Assembly (NCBI GenBank): GCA_003514305.1
Contig: DORE01000150.1
Span: 1 to 8,235, forward strand
Length of the DNA: 8,235 nt
Direction: 5' to 3'
DNA from: Gammaproteobacteria bacterium
Lineage (GTDB): Bacteria > Pseudomonadota > Gammaproteobacteria > Pseudomonadales > Pseudohongiellaceae
Shown one piece after another: positions 1 to 6,532 of the stretch; position 1 is the stretch's first letter, and every line of letters starts with the position of its first letter. Position numbers and translations under genes: made by a program. A model generated the notes under the pieces. It made no database searches. It saw nothing but the letters and a program-made list of their open reading frames with translations, and was not told the DNA's origin.

Positions 1-1
1 C

Positions 2-1570
2 ATAGAGCGAAGTGCGAGCGTGTACCCAAAACGTGCTTCGGTCATCCACGGTGACACCACTTATACTTGGGCCGAAACTTATGCCCGGTCCTGCCGCCTC
101 GCATCGGCATTGAGCAAAATGGGTATCGGTGATGGGGATACGGTATCGTTTATGGGAGCGAACACCCCGGAAACCTTTGAAGCCCATTTTGGGATTCCCA
201 TGATCGGGGCAGTGCTTAATGCTCTTAATGTGAGGTTGGATGCCAAAGCAATCGCGTTCATTCTTGAACATGCGGAAACAAAGGTCCTGTTTACGGATCG
301 TGAGTACAGCAATACCATCAAGACGGCTCTGGAGTTGTTGGCAGACAAACCGGTTGTGGTTGACATTGATGATCCTTACTTTTCAGGTGGTGAATTGCTT
401 GGCACCATGACTTATGACGAAGTATTGGCGACTGGAGACCCCGATTATCGATGTTTTAAGATCAAAGACGAATGGCAAGCGATTTCACTGAATTACACTT
501 CGGGCACGACTGGTGACCCCAAAGGGGTGGTGTATCACCATCGCGGGGCTTACCTGAACGCAGTGTCCATGGCAATGTGCTGGGATATGAGCGGGCATCC
601 TGTCTACCTGTGGACACTGCCTATGTTCCATTGCAACGGCTGGTGTTTTCCCTGGACGCTCGCCGCCGTCTCCGGCACAAGTGTCTGTTTGCGGCATGTT
701 CGGGACGACGCAATTTTTACTGCGATCAAGGCACATGGGGTAACGCATTTTTGTGGAGCGCCAGTCGTGCTAAATACCATGGTCAATGCCAGGGACGACC
801 TCAAGCAAGGCATCACCCAACAGGTGGCAGCGATGACGGCAGGAGCAGCGCCACCTGCGGCAGTAATCGCCGGAATGGAAAACATGGGATTCAGTGTCTG
901 TCATGTTTACGGGCTGACCGAGACGTACGGTCCATGTGTTGTTTGTTCGCCGCATGACGAGTGGAAGGCATTGAGTGTTGATGATCGGGCTGAATTATTG
1001 GCGCGTCAGGGAGTGCGAGCCCCGCTGCAGGATGAAATGATGGTCGCTGACCCAGAAACTTTGGAGCCGGTGCCAAAAGACGGACTAACGATGGGCGAAA
1101 TTTTCATGCGCGGAAATCTGGTCATGAAGGGGTATCTCAAAAATCCTGTTACTACGGAAGCCTCTTTTGCCGGAGGATGGTTCCATTCTGGCGATCTCGC
1201 AGTTTGGCATCCGGATGGTTACGCCCAAATCAAGGATCGCTCCAAGGACATTATCATTTCCGGTGGCGAAAACATCTCTTCTCTGGAAGTTGAATCAATT
1301 TTGTTCAAACACCCAAAAATTCTTGAGGCCGCGGTCGTTGCCAGTACCAACGATAAGTGGGGTGAGGTGCCCTGTGCTTTTGTTGCGATAATGGAGGGAG
1401 AAGAGCTTTCGGTGGAGGAGCTTATAAGCTATTGTCGAACAGAGATGGCAGGATTCAAGATCCCCAAGAAAGTCGTTTTTGGACCGATCGACAAAACATC
1501 TACCGGCAAAGTTCAAAAGTATCTGCTTCGCGAACGTGCCGAAGCAGTTGAGTTGGTGCGTATTAAATAG
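2..1570 (+). CDS. AMP-forming acyl-CoA synthetase (5'-partial)
   Basis: The product activates a carboxylic acid with ATP to an acyl-adenylate and transfers it to CoA, in the cytoplasm. It belongs to the ANL superfamily, in the group that includes DmdB-like and medium-chain acyl-CoA ligases. The reading frame is open to the left edge, and the residues before the GTG at 20 (IERSAS) match the usual start region of this family. I therefore take GTG-20 as internal, with about 20 residues missing; 522 are visible. Counting from that GTG, the P-loop YTSGTTGDPKG is at residues 159-169, the A5 motif GLTETYG at 298-304, the A7 motif HSGD ends at D392, the hinge region RSKD is at 407-410, GGEN is at 415-418, and the catalytic lysine K497 sits in STGK. 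All core motifs are intact. An exported PEBP-like gene follows 78 bases downstream. The acid substrate cannot be deduced; fatty, branched and methylthiopropionate-type acids are all possible. Confidence 0.95.
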   Translation: MERSASVYPKRASVIHGDTTYTWAETYARSCRLASALSKMGIGDGDTVSFMGANTPETFEAHFGIPMIGAVLNALNVRLDAKAIAFILEHAETKVLFTDREYSNTIKTALELLADKPVVVDIDDPYFSGGELLGTMTYDEVLATGDPDYRCFKIKDEWQAISLNYTSGTTGDPKGVVYHHRGAYLNAVSMAMCWDMSGHPVYLWTLPMFHCNGWCFPWTLAAVSGTSVCLRHVRDDAIFTAIKAHGVTHFCGAPVVLNTMVNARDDLKQGITQQVAAMTAGAAPPAAVIAGMENMGFSVCHVYGLTETYGPCVVCSPHDEWKALSVDDRAELLARQGVRAPLQDEMMVADPETLEPVPKDGLTMGEIFMRGNLVMKGYLKNPVTTEASFAGGWFHSGDLAVWHPDGYAQIKDRSKDIIISGGENISSLEVESILFKHPKILEAAVVASTNDKWGEVPCAFVAIMEGEELSVEELISYCRTEMAGFKIPKKVVFGPIDKTSTGKVQKYLLRERAEAVELVRIK

Positions 1571-1635
1571 GTTTCCAGATTGGACTCTCGTCAGGGATGC
1601 GAACGCTGGCTTCTCTAACCGTAATTTGAAAAAAT

Positions 1636-1642
1636 TTGAGGA
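1636..1642 (+). promoter_or_regulatory. Ribosome binding site of the PEBP-like gene
   Basis: TTGAGGA lies six bases before the ATG at 1649. It supports this ATG as the start, and the signal peptide that begins there agrees. Confidence 0.6.
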
Positions 1643-1648
1643 TTAATT

Positions 1649-2224
1649 ATGAGAATACATCTAGTAAGTTTGGGTTTTCTGCTGTTCGCCACTCTGGCGC
1701 TCAAGGTTAGCGCTCAGGACGCGCCCGAGACGATATTGGTAACCAGTTCAGCTTTTGATCATCATGGCATGGTTCCAGAGGTCAATTCTGCCTATGGCGA
1801 CAATGTGTCTATTGATCTGAGCTGGGCTGAACTGCCGGAAGGCACGCAGCAGCTCGCTCTGATCTGTGATGATCCTGTTGTGGTTGAGATCGGTATGATG
1901 GAGCAGCCTTTCGTGCACTGGGTGATGTATAACATTCCAGCTTCTGCCTCTGGACTGCCGGCAGGATTACCGAGTGACGCGGCGCTCGATATGGATAGCC
2001 TTCATGGCGCTGTTAATGGCTTGAATGGCCTCAGGCGGCCCGGTTACTTTGGTCCACGCCCGCCCGCAAATGGTCAGCTCCATGCCTACCATTTCCGCGT
2101 GTATGCTCTAGACGAGGCTTTAAATCTCGACCCTGGCCTAGGTAAGGCGGAATTACTCGACGCAATGGATGGCCACGTACTGGCAACAGGGATGCTGATG
2201 GGGCACTACGAGCGCAAGGAATAG
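1649..2224 (+). CDS. Exported YbhB/YbcL-like PEBP (Raf kinase inhibitor-like) protein
   Basis: This 191-residue protein belongs to the phosphatidylethanolamine-binding protein family. Bacterial members of this family have no settled biochemical role. Residues 1-22 form a signal peptide: a short basic start, a hydrophobic core, and a VSA cleavage site before Q23. The mature protein should therefore be periplasmic. Family landmarks are in order: SWAELPEGT at 58-66, the DDP motif at 74-76, HWVMYNIP at 90-97, RRPGYFGPRPP at 129-139, YHFRVYALD at 147-155, and GHVLATG followed by GHYER near the end. The usual cysteine of the ligand-pocket GPCPP segment is arginine here (R137), which may change ligand preference. 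It lies 78 bases after the acyl-CoA synthetase on the same strand with a good ribosome binding site, so co-transcription is plausible. The family assignment is firm; the function is unknown. Confidence 0.93.
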   Translation: MRIHLVSLGFLLFATLALKVSAQDAPETILVTSSAFDHHGMVPEVNSAYGDNVSIDLSWAELPEGTQQLALICDDPVVVEIGMMEQPFVHWVMYNIPASASGLPAGLPSDAALDMDSLHGAVNGLNGLRRPGYFGPRPPANGQLHAYHFRVYALDEALNLDPGLGKAELLDAMDGHVLATGMLMGHYERKE

Positions 2225-2230
2225 CTCGGC

Positions 2231-2329
2231 ATGGCCACTGAAAAGTCCGACCTTCTGATGGAAGCCGGCCTTTACGATGCCGTCACGTCTCGGCACTTTG
2301 CACCCGCGAAAGGGTGCCTAGTGCAATAG
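2231..2329 (+). CDS. Possible 32-residue small ORF after the PEBP gene
   Basis: An ATG seven bases after the PEBP stop opens a 32-codon frame ending in TAG. AAGGA at 2216-2220, inside the end of the PEBP gene, sits ten bases upstream and could serve as a ribosome binding site. The peptide begins MATEKSDLLMEAGLYDA and is polar, with no signal peptide or membrane segment. I recognise no family. A strong hairpin covers its last third. It could equally be chance reading of a 3' untranslated region or the remnant of a lost gene. Confidence 0.2.
   Translation: MATEKSDLLMEAGLYDAVTSRHFAPAKGCLVQ
2293..2324 (+). other. Two-tier hairpin 3' of the PEBP gene
   Basis: The inner arms GCACCC (2300-2305) and GGGTGC (2312-2317) pair perfectly around the loop GCGAAA. 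The outer arms GCAC (2293-2296) and GTGC (2321-2324) pair across a 3x3 internal loop, giving ten base pairs in all. No T-tract follows, so it is not a classical intrinsic terminator. It could stabilise a 3' end or attenuate read-through. Confidence 0.45.
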
Positions 2330-2831
2330 GGCTAACTATAGCCTGTAATGGGCGGGCAACGGCAGCTTCAAACAGTCGGATGCCTCCATGTTCGGTGGAA
2401 AAGCATCTTTAGTAAACCTGCCTTGTTACACATTGCTGCGGTTAATCCGACTGACATCTTCTTTGATTGCTTCGGCCGTTACGGTGAGAACGAAGCAGTC
2501 CAGCTTGATTCGCAGAGCGATTGGTGTGATCAATTGCGAAATGGCGTGTTATCTTGGCATTTAGATTTATGTCAATAGCCTTGTTTTGATCTATATCGCA
2601 ACCACTGCGCTAATTTCAAAAAAATCATCCAAAACAGTTTCTGCTTTTTGGCCGTGGGGCTGATAAAGTGAAAGTAGCTTTCGGCAGTAGCGTCTTTAGC
2701 CAGCTCGACGCATCAAGTGCGCGTGTTTCATTGCGCAGATCTGATTGGATAGCTTGCTTTCAATATTAGTGTGTGTTGAAAAAGTTATGAATTCTGGCAG
2801 AAACCCCAAGCCATCTTGTCTGCCAACATTA
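2330..2831. other. Intergenic stretch without a convincing gene
   Basis: Together with the preceding 105 bases this leaves about 620 bases between the PEBP and MBL genes, unusually long for a same-strand neighbourhood. The one open frame (2348-2578, + strand) has no ribosome binding site and no recognisable domain, and its composition does not look coding. A weak inverted repeat lies at 2517-2537 (GCGATTG / CAATTGC, one G-T pair), and another at 2718-2737 (TGCGC / GCGCA). The promoter of the MBL gene should lie in the AT-rich right part (about 2740-2830), but I could not find a -35/-10 pair with good spacing. Confidence 0.5.
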
Positions 2832-2838
2832 TAAGGAA
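2832..2838 (+). promoter_or_regulatory. Ribosome binding site deciding the MBL start
   Basis: TAAGGAA lies seven bases before the ATG at 2846. It favours that start over the in-frame TTG at 2816, which has no such signal and would place ten extra residues before the signal peptide. Confidence 0.65.
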
Positions 2839-2845
2839 TGCTATT

Positions 2846-3913
2846 ATGAAACTGAAACTGCTAGCCTTGGCTATATTCAATTTTCTGATCCTGATATCAG
2901 TTACTATGTCACCGCTGAGCGCGCAGCCAAGGGTGATCGAAACGGTGACTCACCGATTCGTTGAAGCACAGAACGGGGTCTGGCTCGGCACTGGCAATGG
3001 TTCTGTTTACACTATGAGTAATGTCATGGTGTTGGTCGGCGCAAACGACACGCTTGTTGTTGACTCCCATGTGACGCCCATGGCGGCGCGCGCTCTACTT
3101 GATGCCCTGCCGGCGCTGACTGATAAACCTGTGCGTTATCTCGTCAACAGCCATTATCATTTTGACCATGCCCATGGTAATCAAACTTTTCCCGCGGGGG
3201 TCGAAATAATTGGTCACGAGTTTACGCGGCAAAAACTGAATGGTGAGTCGAGTAACGTGCTCGAAGAGAATACTTTTCGCAGTTTTTCAGACCCGGTCGC
3301 CTTAACTGTAAGTAATCTGAAGCGACTGGCTGTAGCCGAGACCAATCCAGATCGCCGTAATCAGTTGCAGGGCCGACTTAAAGTGCAGAGTGAGTACCTT
3401 GCAGCGATAGCGGAGGTTAAACCGACGCCACCAAATATTACCTTAACGGATAAGATGACGTTATTTCAGGCAGTCGAGGGCGGCACCAGAGAAATTCAGT
3501 TACTGCATTTTGGGCGTGCGCATACTGGCGGTGATGTTGTGATTTTCCTACCTCGGGAGAAGGTCGCTTTCACTGGGGACATGATGCTCCCAGGGCTGCC
3601 ATATATGGGGGATGGGCATGTAGATGAATGGCCGGATGCTCTGGAAGGCCTGAAGAGCCTTGATTTTGATTATTGGCTTCCAGGTCACGGGCCTGTCATG
3701 GAGTCAAAGGAGCCAATTGGCAAGCTTCAATCCTACCTAAGAGACCTTTGGCTAAAGACTGGTCGTGTTTATCGAGAAGGAGTCAGCTGGGAACAAGCAG
3801 CTGGGCGAATCGATATGACAAATCATAGTGCTAATTTCCCACAAATAAGTGGAGCAGGGGTTGACCCCAGAGCAGTCAGAAGGATGTATCAACTGTTAGA
3901 CCAGCAGAGGTAA
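2846..3913 (+). CDS. Exported MBL-fold metallohydrolase
   Basis: This 355-residue protein is a metallo-beta-lactamase-fold hydrolase with a binuclear metal site. Residues 1-26 are a signal peptide (basic MKLK start, long hydrophobic core, LSA before Q27), so it should act in the periplasm. The ligand set is complete: HYHFDH at residues 103-108 (H103, H105, D107, H108), H226 in the segment GRAHTGGD, the bridging aspartate D245 in FTGD, and H281 in PGHGP. This pattern (HxHxDH, H, D, H) is the general hydrolase arrangement also seen in glyoxalase-II-like, SoxH-like and cyclase-like members. It is not the B1 lactamase pattern, which has Cys in place of the bridging Asp. About 118 residues separate H108 and H226; this insert looks mostly helical and is common in periplasmic members. 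The substrate cannot be predicted, and resistance to beta-lactams should not be inferred. A thioesterase gene follows 55 bases downstream on the same strand, probably in one operon. Confidence 0.93.
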   Translation: MKLKLLALAIFNFLILISVTMSPLSAQPRVIETVTHRFVEAQNGVWLGTGNGSVYTMSNVMVLVGANDTLVVDSHVTPMAARALLDALPALTDKPVRYLVNSHYHFDHAHGNQTFPAGVEIIGHEFTRQKLNGESSNVLEENTFRSFSDPVALTVSNLKRLAVAETNPDRRNQLQGRLKVQSEYLAAIAEVKPTPPNITLTDKMTLFQAVEGGTREIQLLHFGRAHTGGDVVIFLPREKVAFTGDMMLPGLPYMGDGHVDEWPDALEGLKSLDFDYWLPGHGPVMESKEPIGKLQSYLRDLWLKTGRVYREGVSWEQAAGRIDMTNHSANFPQISGAGVDPRAVRRMYQLLDQQR

Positions 3914-3954
3914 CGTTAGGAGCTTGCTGCCTCTGCAATCGCAGATGGATAAAC

Positions 3955-3960
3955 GGAGAA
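3955..3960 (+). promoter_or_regulatory. Ribosome binding site deciding the thioesterase start
   Basis: GGAGAA lies 8-10 bases before the ATG at 3969. The other in-frame candidates are TTG at 3924, only a base after AGGAG, and ATG at 3945, 22 bases after it; both are poorly spaced. Confidence 0.5.
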
Positions 3961-3968
3961 GAAGTAGC

Positions 3969-4391
3969 ATGGCGGAAAGACGCGCACGACCAATTTTTTT
4001 GAAGCCGGGCCACAATGCAGGTGACCTAGTTGAGTCATCTCAGTGGAAGATATTGGTTGAGAAGCGCGGGCTGGTTGAAGTCGAGGCGCACCTACCTGAA
4101 CACTTGCTAAACCCGCGCAATCAGTTGTTCGGGGGGTTTACCGGCACATATGTCGATATGATTTCTATTTTTACCTGCCGAACTCTGTTTGATGACAAAA
4201 AGGCATTCAAGTGGTCTGCCACCGTGAATATGCGCATTGACTATTTCGCGCCGGTATTGGGCCCAACCTTCAAACTGCGCGGCGAGCTTATAAATGATGG
4301 TCGCACGACGTGTCTGGTCGCGACTCATTTCCTGGACCTCAGCGGCAACAAGCTGGTGTACGCGATAACAACCTTGCGAAAAAGCGGGTAA
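3969..4391 (+). CDS. PaaI-like hotdog-fold thioesterase
   Basis: This 140-residue cytoplasmic protein resembles the PaaI/4HBT thioesterases, which hydrolyse acyl-CoA to free acid and CoA as oligomers. After an N-terminal segment the active-site region reads HLLNPRNQLFGG (residues 45-56), followed by the hotdog helix with D63 (GTYVD). The asparagine/glutamine at 48/52, the paired glycines and the aspartate fit the catalytic layout of this group, although the usual HGG histidine is F54. The strands SATVNMRIDYFAP and TFKLRGELINDGRTTCLVATHFLD complete the fold. The start at 3969 is chosen from its ribosome binding site; ATG-3945 would add eight residues. It lies 55 bases behind the MBL gene, and an acyl-CoA synthetase is encoded upstream, so a role in acyl-CoA turnover is plausible but unproven. 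The family call is good, the substrate unknown. Confidence 0.85.
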   Translation: MAERRARPIFLKPGHNAGDLVESSQWKILVEKRGLVEVEAHLPEHLLNPRNQLFGGFTGTYVDMISIFTCRTLFDDKKAFKWSATVNMRIDYFAPVLGPTFKLRGELINDGRTTCLVATHFLDLSGNKLVYAITTLRKSG

Positions 4392-4400
4392 GTCTGGACT

Positions 4401-4444
4401 GGCCGCGAAAACAAAAACTTCCCCAAGCACGGCCGTTTTCGGTC
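4401..4444. terminator. Possible bidirectional terminator between convergent genes
   Basis: GAAAAC (4407-4412) pairs with GTTTTC (4435-4440). GGCC (4401-4404) pairs with GGTC (4441-4444) across a two-base bulge, with a 22-base loop. The position, between a + strand stop at 4391 and a - strand stop at 4460, is where a shared terminator would be expected. The stem is AT-rich and no T-tract follows on either strand, so the call is weak. Confidence 0.3.
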
Positions 4445-4459
4445 AAGCTAAGCTCAGCC

Positions 4460-5767
4460 TTACATTGAGTAGCCTTTCTCGTCATGATCGCTGATATCGA
4501 GACCCTGTTGCTCCTCCTCGTCATCGACTCGCAGTCCGCCTGTGGCCACGCTTATGAGTTTGAGCAATCCAAAGGTCATTATTGCCGTATACACGCCGGT
4601 GGCGACAACCCCGGTGATTTGTACGGCGACCTGTGAGCCGATGGTTACTCCTTCGGCCAAGCCGCTGCCGGAAAAGACTCCCAGGTCTCCCGACACCAGA
4701 ATGCCAGCAAGGAAGGTACCCACGATCCCGCCAACACCGTGTACAGGAAAAACATCCAAGGAATCATCGATCTTCAAGCCCTGTTTGAGATACGACGTGG
4801 CGTGGTAGCAGATAACGCCTCCGCTCAAGCCCACAAGCATTGCTCCGGCAGGACCGACACTGCCTGACGCAGGTGTAATAGTGGCCAGGCCGGCAACCAT
4901 GCCTGTTATCGCTCCTAGCCCGCTGGGTTTACCATACTTAAGCCATTCAATGATTATCCAAGTCATGGCTCCGACAGACGCCGAGATATGGGTCACCAAC
5001 AAGGCCATTCCTGCAGCGCCGTCTGCTGCGAGTGCGGAGCCAGCGTTAAATCCGAACCACCCAACCCAAAGCATGGCGGCTCCGGTGAAGCTCATTGTCA
5101 GGTTGTGAGGCAGAACCGCAGCTGAAAGAAAGTCCTTTCGCGGACCAAGCATTATGGCGGTCACCAAGGCTGCGACGCCGGCAGTGACATGAACCACTGT
5201 ACCGCCGGCAAAATCGATCAAGCCCATTTGTCCAAGCCATCCTCCTCCCCATACCCAATTGGCCACGGGAAAGTAGACGATCAAAGTCCAGAGTGTGCAA
5301 AACAACAGCATGGCAGAAAATTTGATGCGCTCAACAAAAGCACCAACAATCAGAGCGGGAGTGATGATCGCAAAGGTCATCTGAAATGCTGCGAAGACCG
5401 TTTCGGGGATATCGCCGGACACAGAGTTTATTTCGATGCCGGCAAACAGAACGCGGCTGAGGCCGCCCCAATACGGGGACTCTGACGGTCCAAAGGCGAT
5501 GCTGTAGCCGACCAGAAGCCATAGAATAGAGATCACCACTGCAATAGAAAAGCACTGCATGAGAACGGACAGAACGTTCTTAGTTCGTACTAAGCCTCCA
5601 TAGAACAGTGAAAGGCCTGGCAGGGTCATGAAGAGAACCAACGCGGTAGAGGTCAAGATCCAGGCTGTGTTGGCGCCATTGATTTCACCTTGAGCTAGAG
5701 CAAAGGAAGGGAGCAACATGGCACCTAGCGCTCCGAAGCAGCGGTAGGCGGTTTTACTTGTTTTCAT
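4460..5767 (-). CDS. amtB: Ammonium transporter AmtB
   Basis: AmtB is the trimeric inner-membrane channel that conducts ammonium/ammonia and is blocked by GlnK when nitrogen is plentiful. With the start at 5767 it has 435 residues, beginning with a signal peptide that ends at ALA before Q26, as in other proteobacterial AmtB precursors. Pore residues fall at a constant offset of 25 from mature E. coli numbering: F132 (F107), W173 (W148), D185 (D160), H193 (H168), F240 (F215), S244 (S219) and H343 (H318). About eleven hydrophobic helices follow the signal peptide. The C-terminal tail has an acidic patch (DDEEEQQ) and the typical GLDIS...Y ending used to contact GlnK. An ATG at 5779 would add four residues, but it lies only three bases after the glnK stop, with no ribosome binding site. 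ATG-5767 has a weak GAG seven bases upstream. The gene follows glnK directly and is surely co-transcribed with it. Confidence 0.97.
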   Translation of the reverse strand: MKTSKTAYRCFGALGAMLLPSFALAQGEINGANTAWILTSTALVLFMTLPGLSLFYGGLVRTKNVLSVLMQCFSIAVVISILWLLVGYSIAFGPSESPYWGGLSRVLFAGIEINSVSGDIPETVFAAFQMTFAIITPALIVGAFVERIKFSAMLLFCTLWTLIVYFPVANWVWGGGWLGQMGLIDFAGGTVVHVTAGVAALVTAIMLGPRKDFLSAAVLPHNLTMSFTGAAMLWVGWFGFNAGSALAADGAAGMALLVTHISASVGAMTWIIIEWLKYGKPSGLGAITGMVAGLATITPASGSVGPAGAMLVGLSGGVICYHATSYLKQGLKIDDSLDVFPVHGVGGIVGTFLAGILVSGDLGVFSGSGLAEGVTIGSQVAVQITGVVATGVYTAIMTFGLLKLISVATGGLRVDDEEEQQGLDISDHDEKGYSM

Positions 5768-5782
5768 AATTAGTCTCATTAT

Positions 5783-6121
5783 TTAGAGGGCATCATTGCC
5801 CGTCTCTCCCGTCCGAATACGAATGACCTGCTCGAGATCAGCAACAAATATTTTACCGTCCCCAATTTTGCCTGTGCCCGCTGCTTTACAGATAGCATCG
5901 ACGACCTGTTCAGCCAGCTCGTTGGCAACGGCTATCTCAAGTTTGGCCTTGGGTAAAAAGTCGATTACGTATTCTGCTCCTCGGTAAAGCTCCGTATGCC
6001 CTTTTTGGCGACCAAAGCCTTTAACCTCAGTCATAGTCATACCACTGATACCTAAAGCAGAGAGCGCTTCACGCACGTCGTCGGCCTTGAAGGGTTTAAT
6101 AATTGCGGTGACCAGTTTCAT
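5783..6121 (-). CDS. glnK: Nitrogen regulatory PII protein GlnK
   Basis: This is a cytoplasmic PII signal protein, a trimer that senses ATP/ADP and 2-oxoglutarate and plugs AmtB with its T-loop. It has the canonical 112 residues. The T-loop runs from about 37 to 55 and contains Y51 in RGAEYVIDFLPK, the site uridylylated by GlnD under nitrogen limitation. The B-loop TGKIGDGKIFV is at 83-93, and the C-terminal nucleotide contacts lie in RIRTGE near 101-106. The ATG at 6121 is preceded by AGGAG with suitable spacing; the frame stays open further upstream, but those residues are not PII-like. The amtB start follows within about 15 bases of the stop. This adjacency is the reason to call it GlnK rather than GlnB, which is a near-identical paralogue. 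Confidence 0.96.
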   Translation of the reverse strand: MKLVTAIIKPFKADDVREALSALGISGMTMTEVKGFGRQKGHTELYRGAEYVIDFLPKAKLEIAVANELAEQVVDAICKAAGTGKIGDGKIFVADLEQVIRIRTGETGNDAL

Positions 6122-6125
6122 TGTA

Positions 6126-6133
6126 TTCTCCTG
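6126..6133 (-). promoter_or_regulatory. Ribosome binding site of glnK
   Basis: Read on the - strand, CAGGAGAA lies just upstream of the ATG at 6121. It is a strong Shine-Dalgarno match that fixes the canonical 112-residue start. Confidence 0.7.
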
Positions 6134-6182
6134 AATGTTACTGCTTAGAAGTTCAGCGACCGTGCTTCGAGCTCTTTTTTGG

Positions 6183-6198
6183 TGCAAAAGGTGTGTCG
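6183..6198 (-). promoter_or_regulatory. Possible sigma-54 promoter of glnK-amtB
   Basis: On the - strand the element reads CGACACACCTTTTGCA. Compared with the consensus TGGCACR-N4-TTGCW, the -12 half is perfect (TTGCA) and the -24 half matches five of seven positions; the invariant GG is GA here. The spacing between GA and GC is the required ten bases. Transcription would start near 6172, giving a leader of about 50 bases before the glnK ATG. Sigma-54/NtrC control of glnK-amtB is well known in proteobacteria, which supports the assignment. I found no clear pair of NtrC sites upstream, only a GGTGCA half-site at 6181-6186 that overlaps the element. Confidence 0.45.
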
Positions 6199-6359
6199 CA
6201 TTAGCCTTAGTGCGGACTCCGCCCTCGAACAGCACTCATTACCAAAACTTTATCATGCCCTATAGCAAAGACCTACTGCGGCTTCCTGAATTGCTGCTCT
6301 TAATTGTTGTTATTGGCGATTATTGAAAGTTGTTAGGCTATGCTGATATACGAAATGCA

Positions 6360-6468
6360 ATGTTGTGTCGCGTAAGCGAGCGATTGTGAGAGTTTTGCTG
6401 ATTCTCGGCAATAGATATTGTGCGGTATGGCAGGCCCGCGGCGTGGACGGGAATAGATGGTTTTTTTA
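6360..6468 (+). ncRNA. Speculative small RNA opposite to glnK
   Basis: A sigma-70-like pair, TTGAAA (6323-6328) and TATACG (6347-6352) with an 18-base spacer, would start a + strand transcript near 6360. The transcript would contain a TCGC-GTAA-GCGA stem with a GNRA-type tetraloop (6367-6378), a CAAT-AGAT-ATTG hairpin, and a CCCG/CGGG stem. A seven-T tract ends near 6468, but it lies nine bases beyond that stem, so the terminator is poor. No homologue is recognised; chance is a real alternative. Confidence 0.15.
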
Positions 6469-6501
6469 TAAATGATGGGCTGGTTAACAAGACGCTTTGT
6501 G

Positions 6502-6530
6502 ATCCCTTCGCTTGCTTCTTGCTCAGGGAT
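6502..6530 (-). terminator. Hairpin just after the BASS transporter gene
   Basis: ATCCCT (6502-6507) and AGGGAT (6525-6530) form a six-base stem with a 17-base loop, starting three bases beyond the transporter stop codon. There is no T-tract on the - strand after it, so it may be a 3'-end stabiliser or a weak terminator. Confidence 0.3.
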
Positions 6531-6532
6531 AT

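Larger units (their letters stand above)
6199..6532. other. Intergenic region between the transporter and glnK
   Basis: These ~330 bases lie downstream of the BASS transporter gene and upstream of glnK, both on the - strand. No convincing protein gene is present; short frames here lack ribosome binding sites and recognisable products. The region holds a hairpin after the transporter stop, a possible + strand promoter near 6323-6352 and a T7 tract near 6461-6468, described separately. Activator sites for glnK would be expected at 6230-6330, but I could not recognise a symmetrical NtrC site. Confidence 0.5.

Noticed and set aside
2521..2533. FNR-like site TTGGTGTGATCAA
   Set aside because: The FNR consensus needs TTGAT-N4-ATCAA. 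Here the left half is mismatched and the spacing is one base short.
2348..2578. A 76-codon open frame on the + strand in the gap before the MBL gene
   Set aside because: No ribosome binding site, no recognisable domain, and a composition unlike the neighbouring genes. It appears to be a chance open frame.
2846..3913. Beta-lactamase / antibiotic resistance gene
   Set aside because: The ligand set has a bridging Asp (D245) as in general MBL hydrolases, not the lactamase B1 Cys. The fold alone does not indicate resistance.
5783..6235. A longer glnK product starting about 38 codons upstream
   Set aside because: PII proteins are 112 residues and start at MKLVTAIIKPF. The strong AGGAG before 6121 supports that start, and the extra part would overlap the promoter element.
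6135..6326. A 63-codon + strand frame across the glnK upstream region
   Set aside because: It overlaps the glnK leader and promoter, has no ribosome binding site and no recognisable product.
6437..6468. CCCG/CGGG stem and T7 tract as a strong intrinsic terminator
   Set aside because: The stem has only four base pairs and lies nine bases from the T-tract, too far for a typical intrinsic terminator. No + strand gene precedes it.
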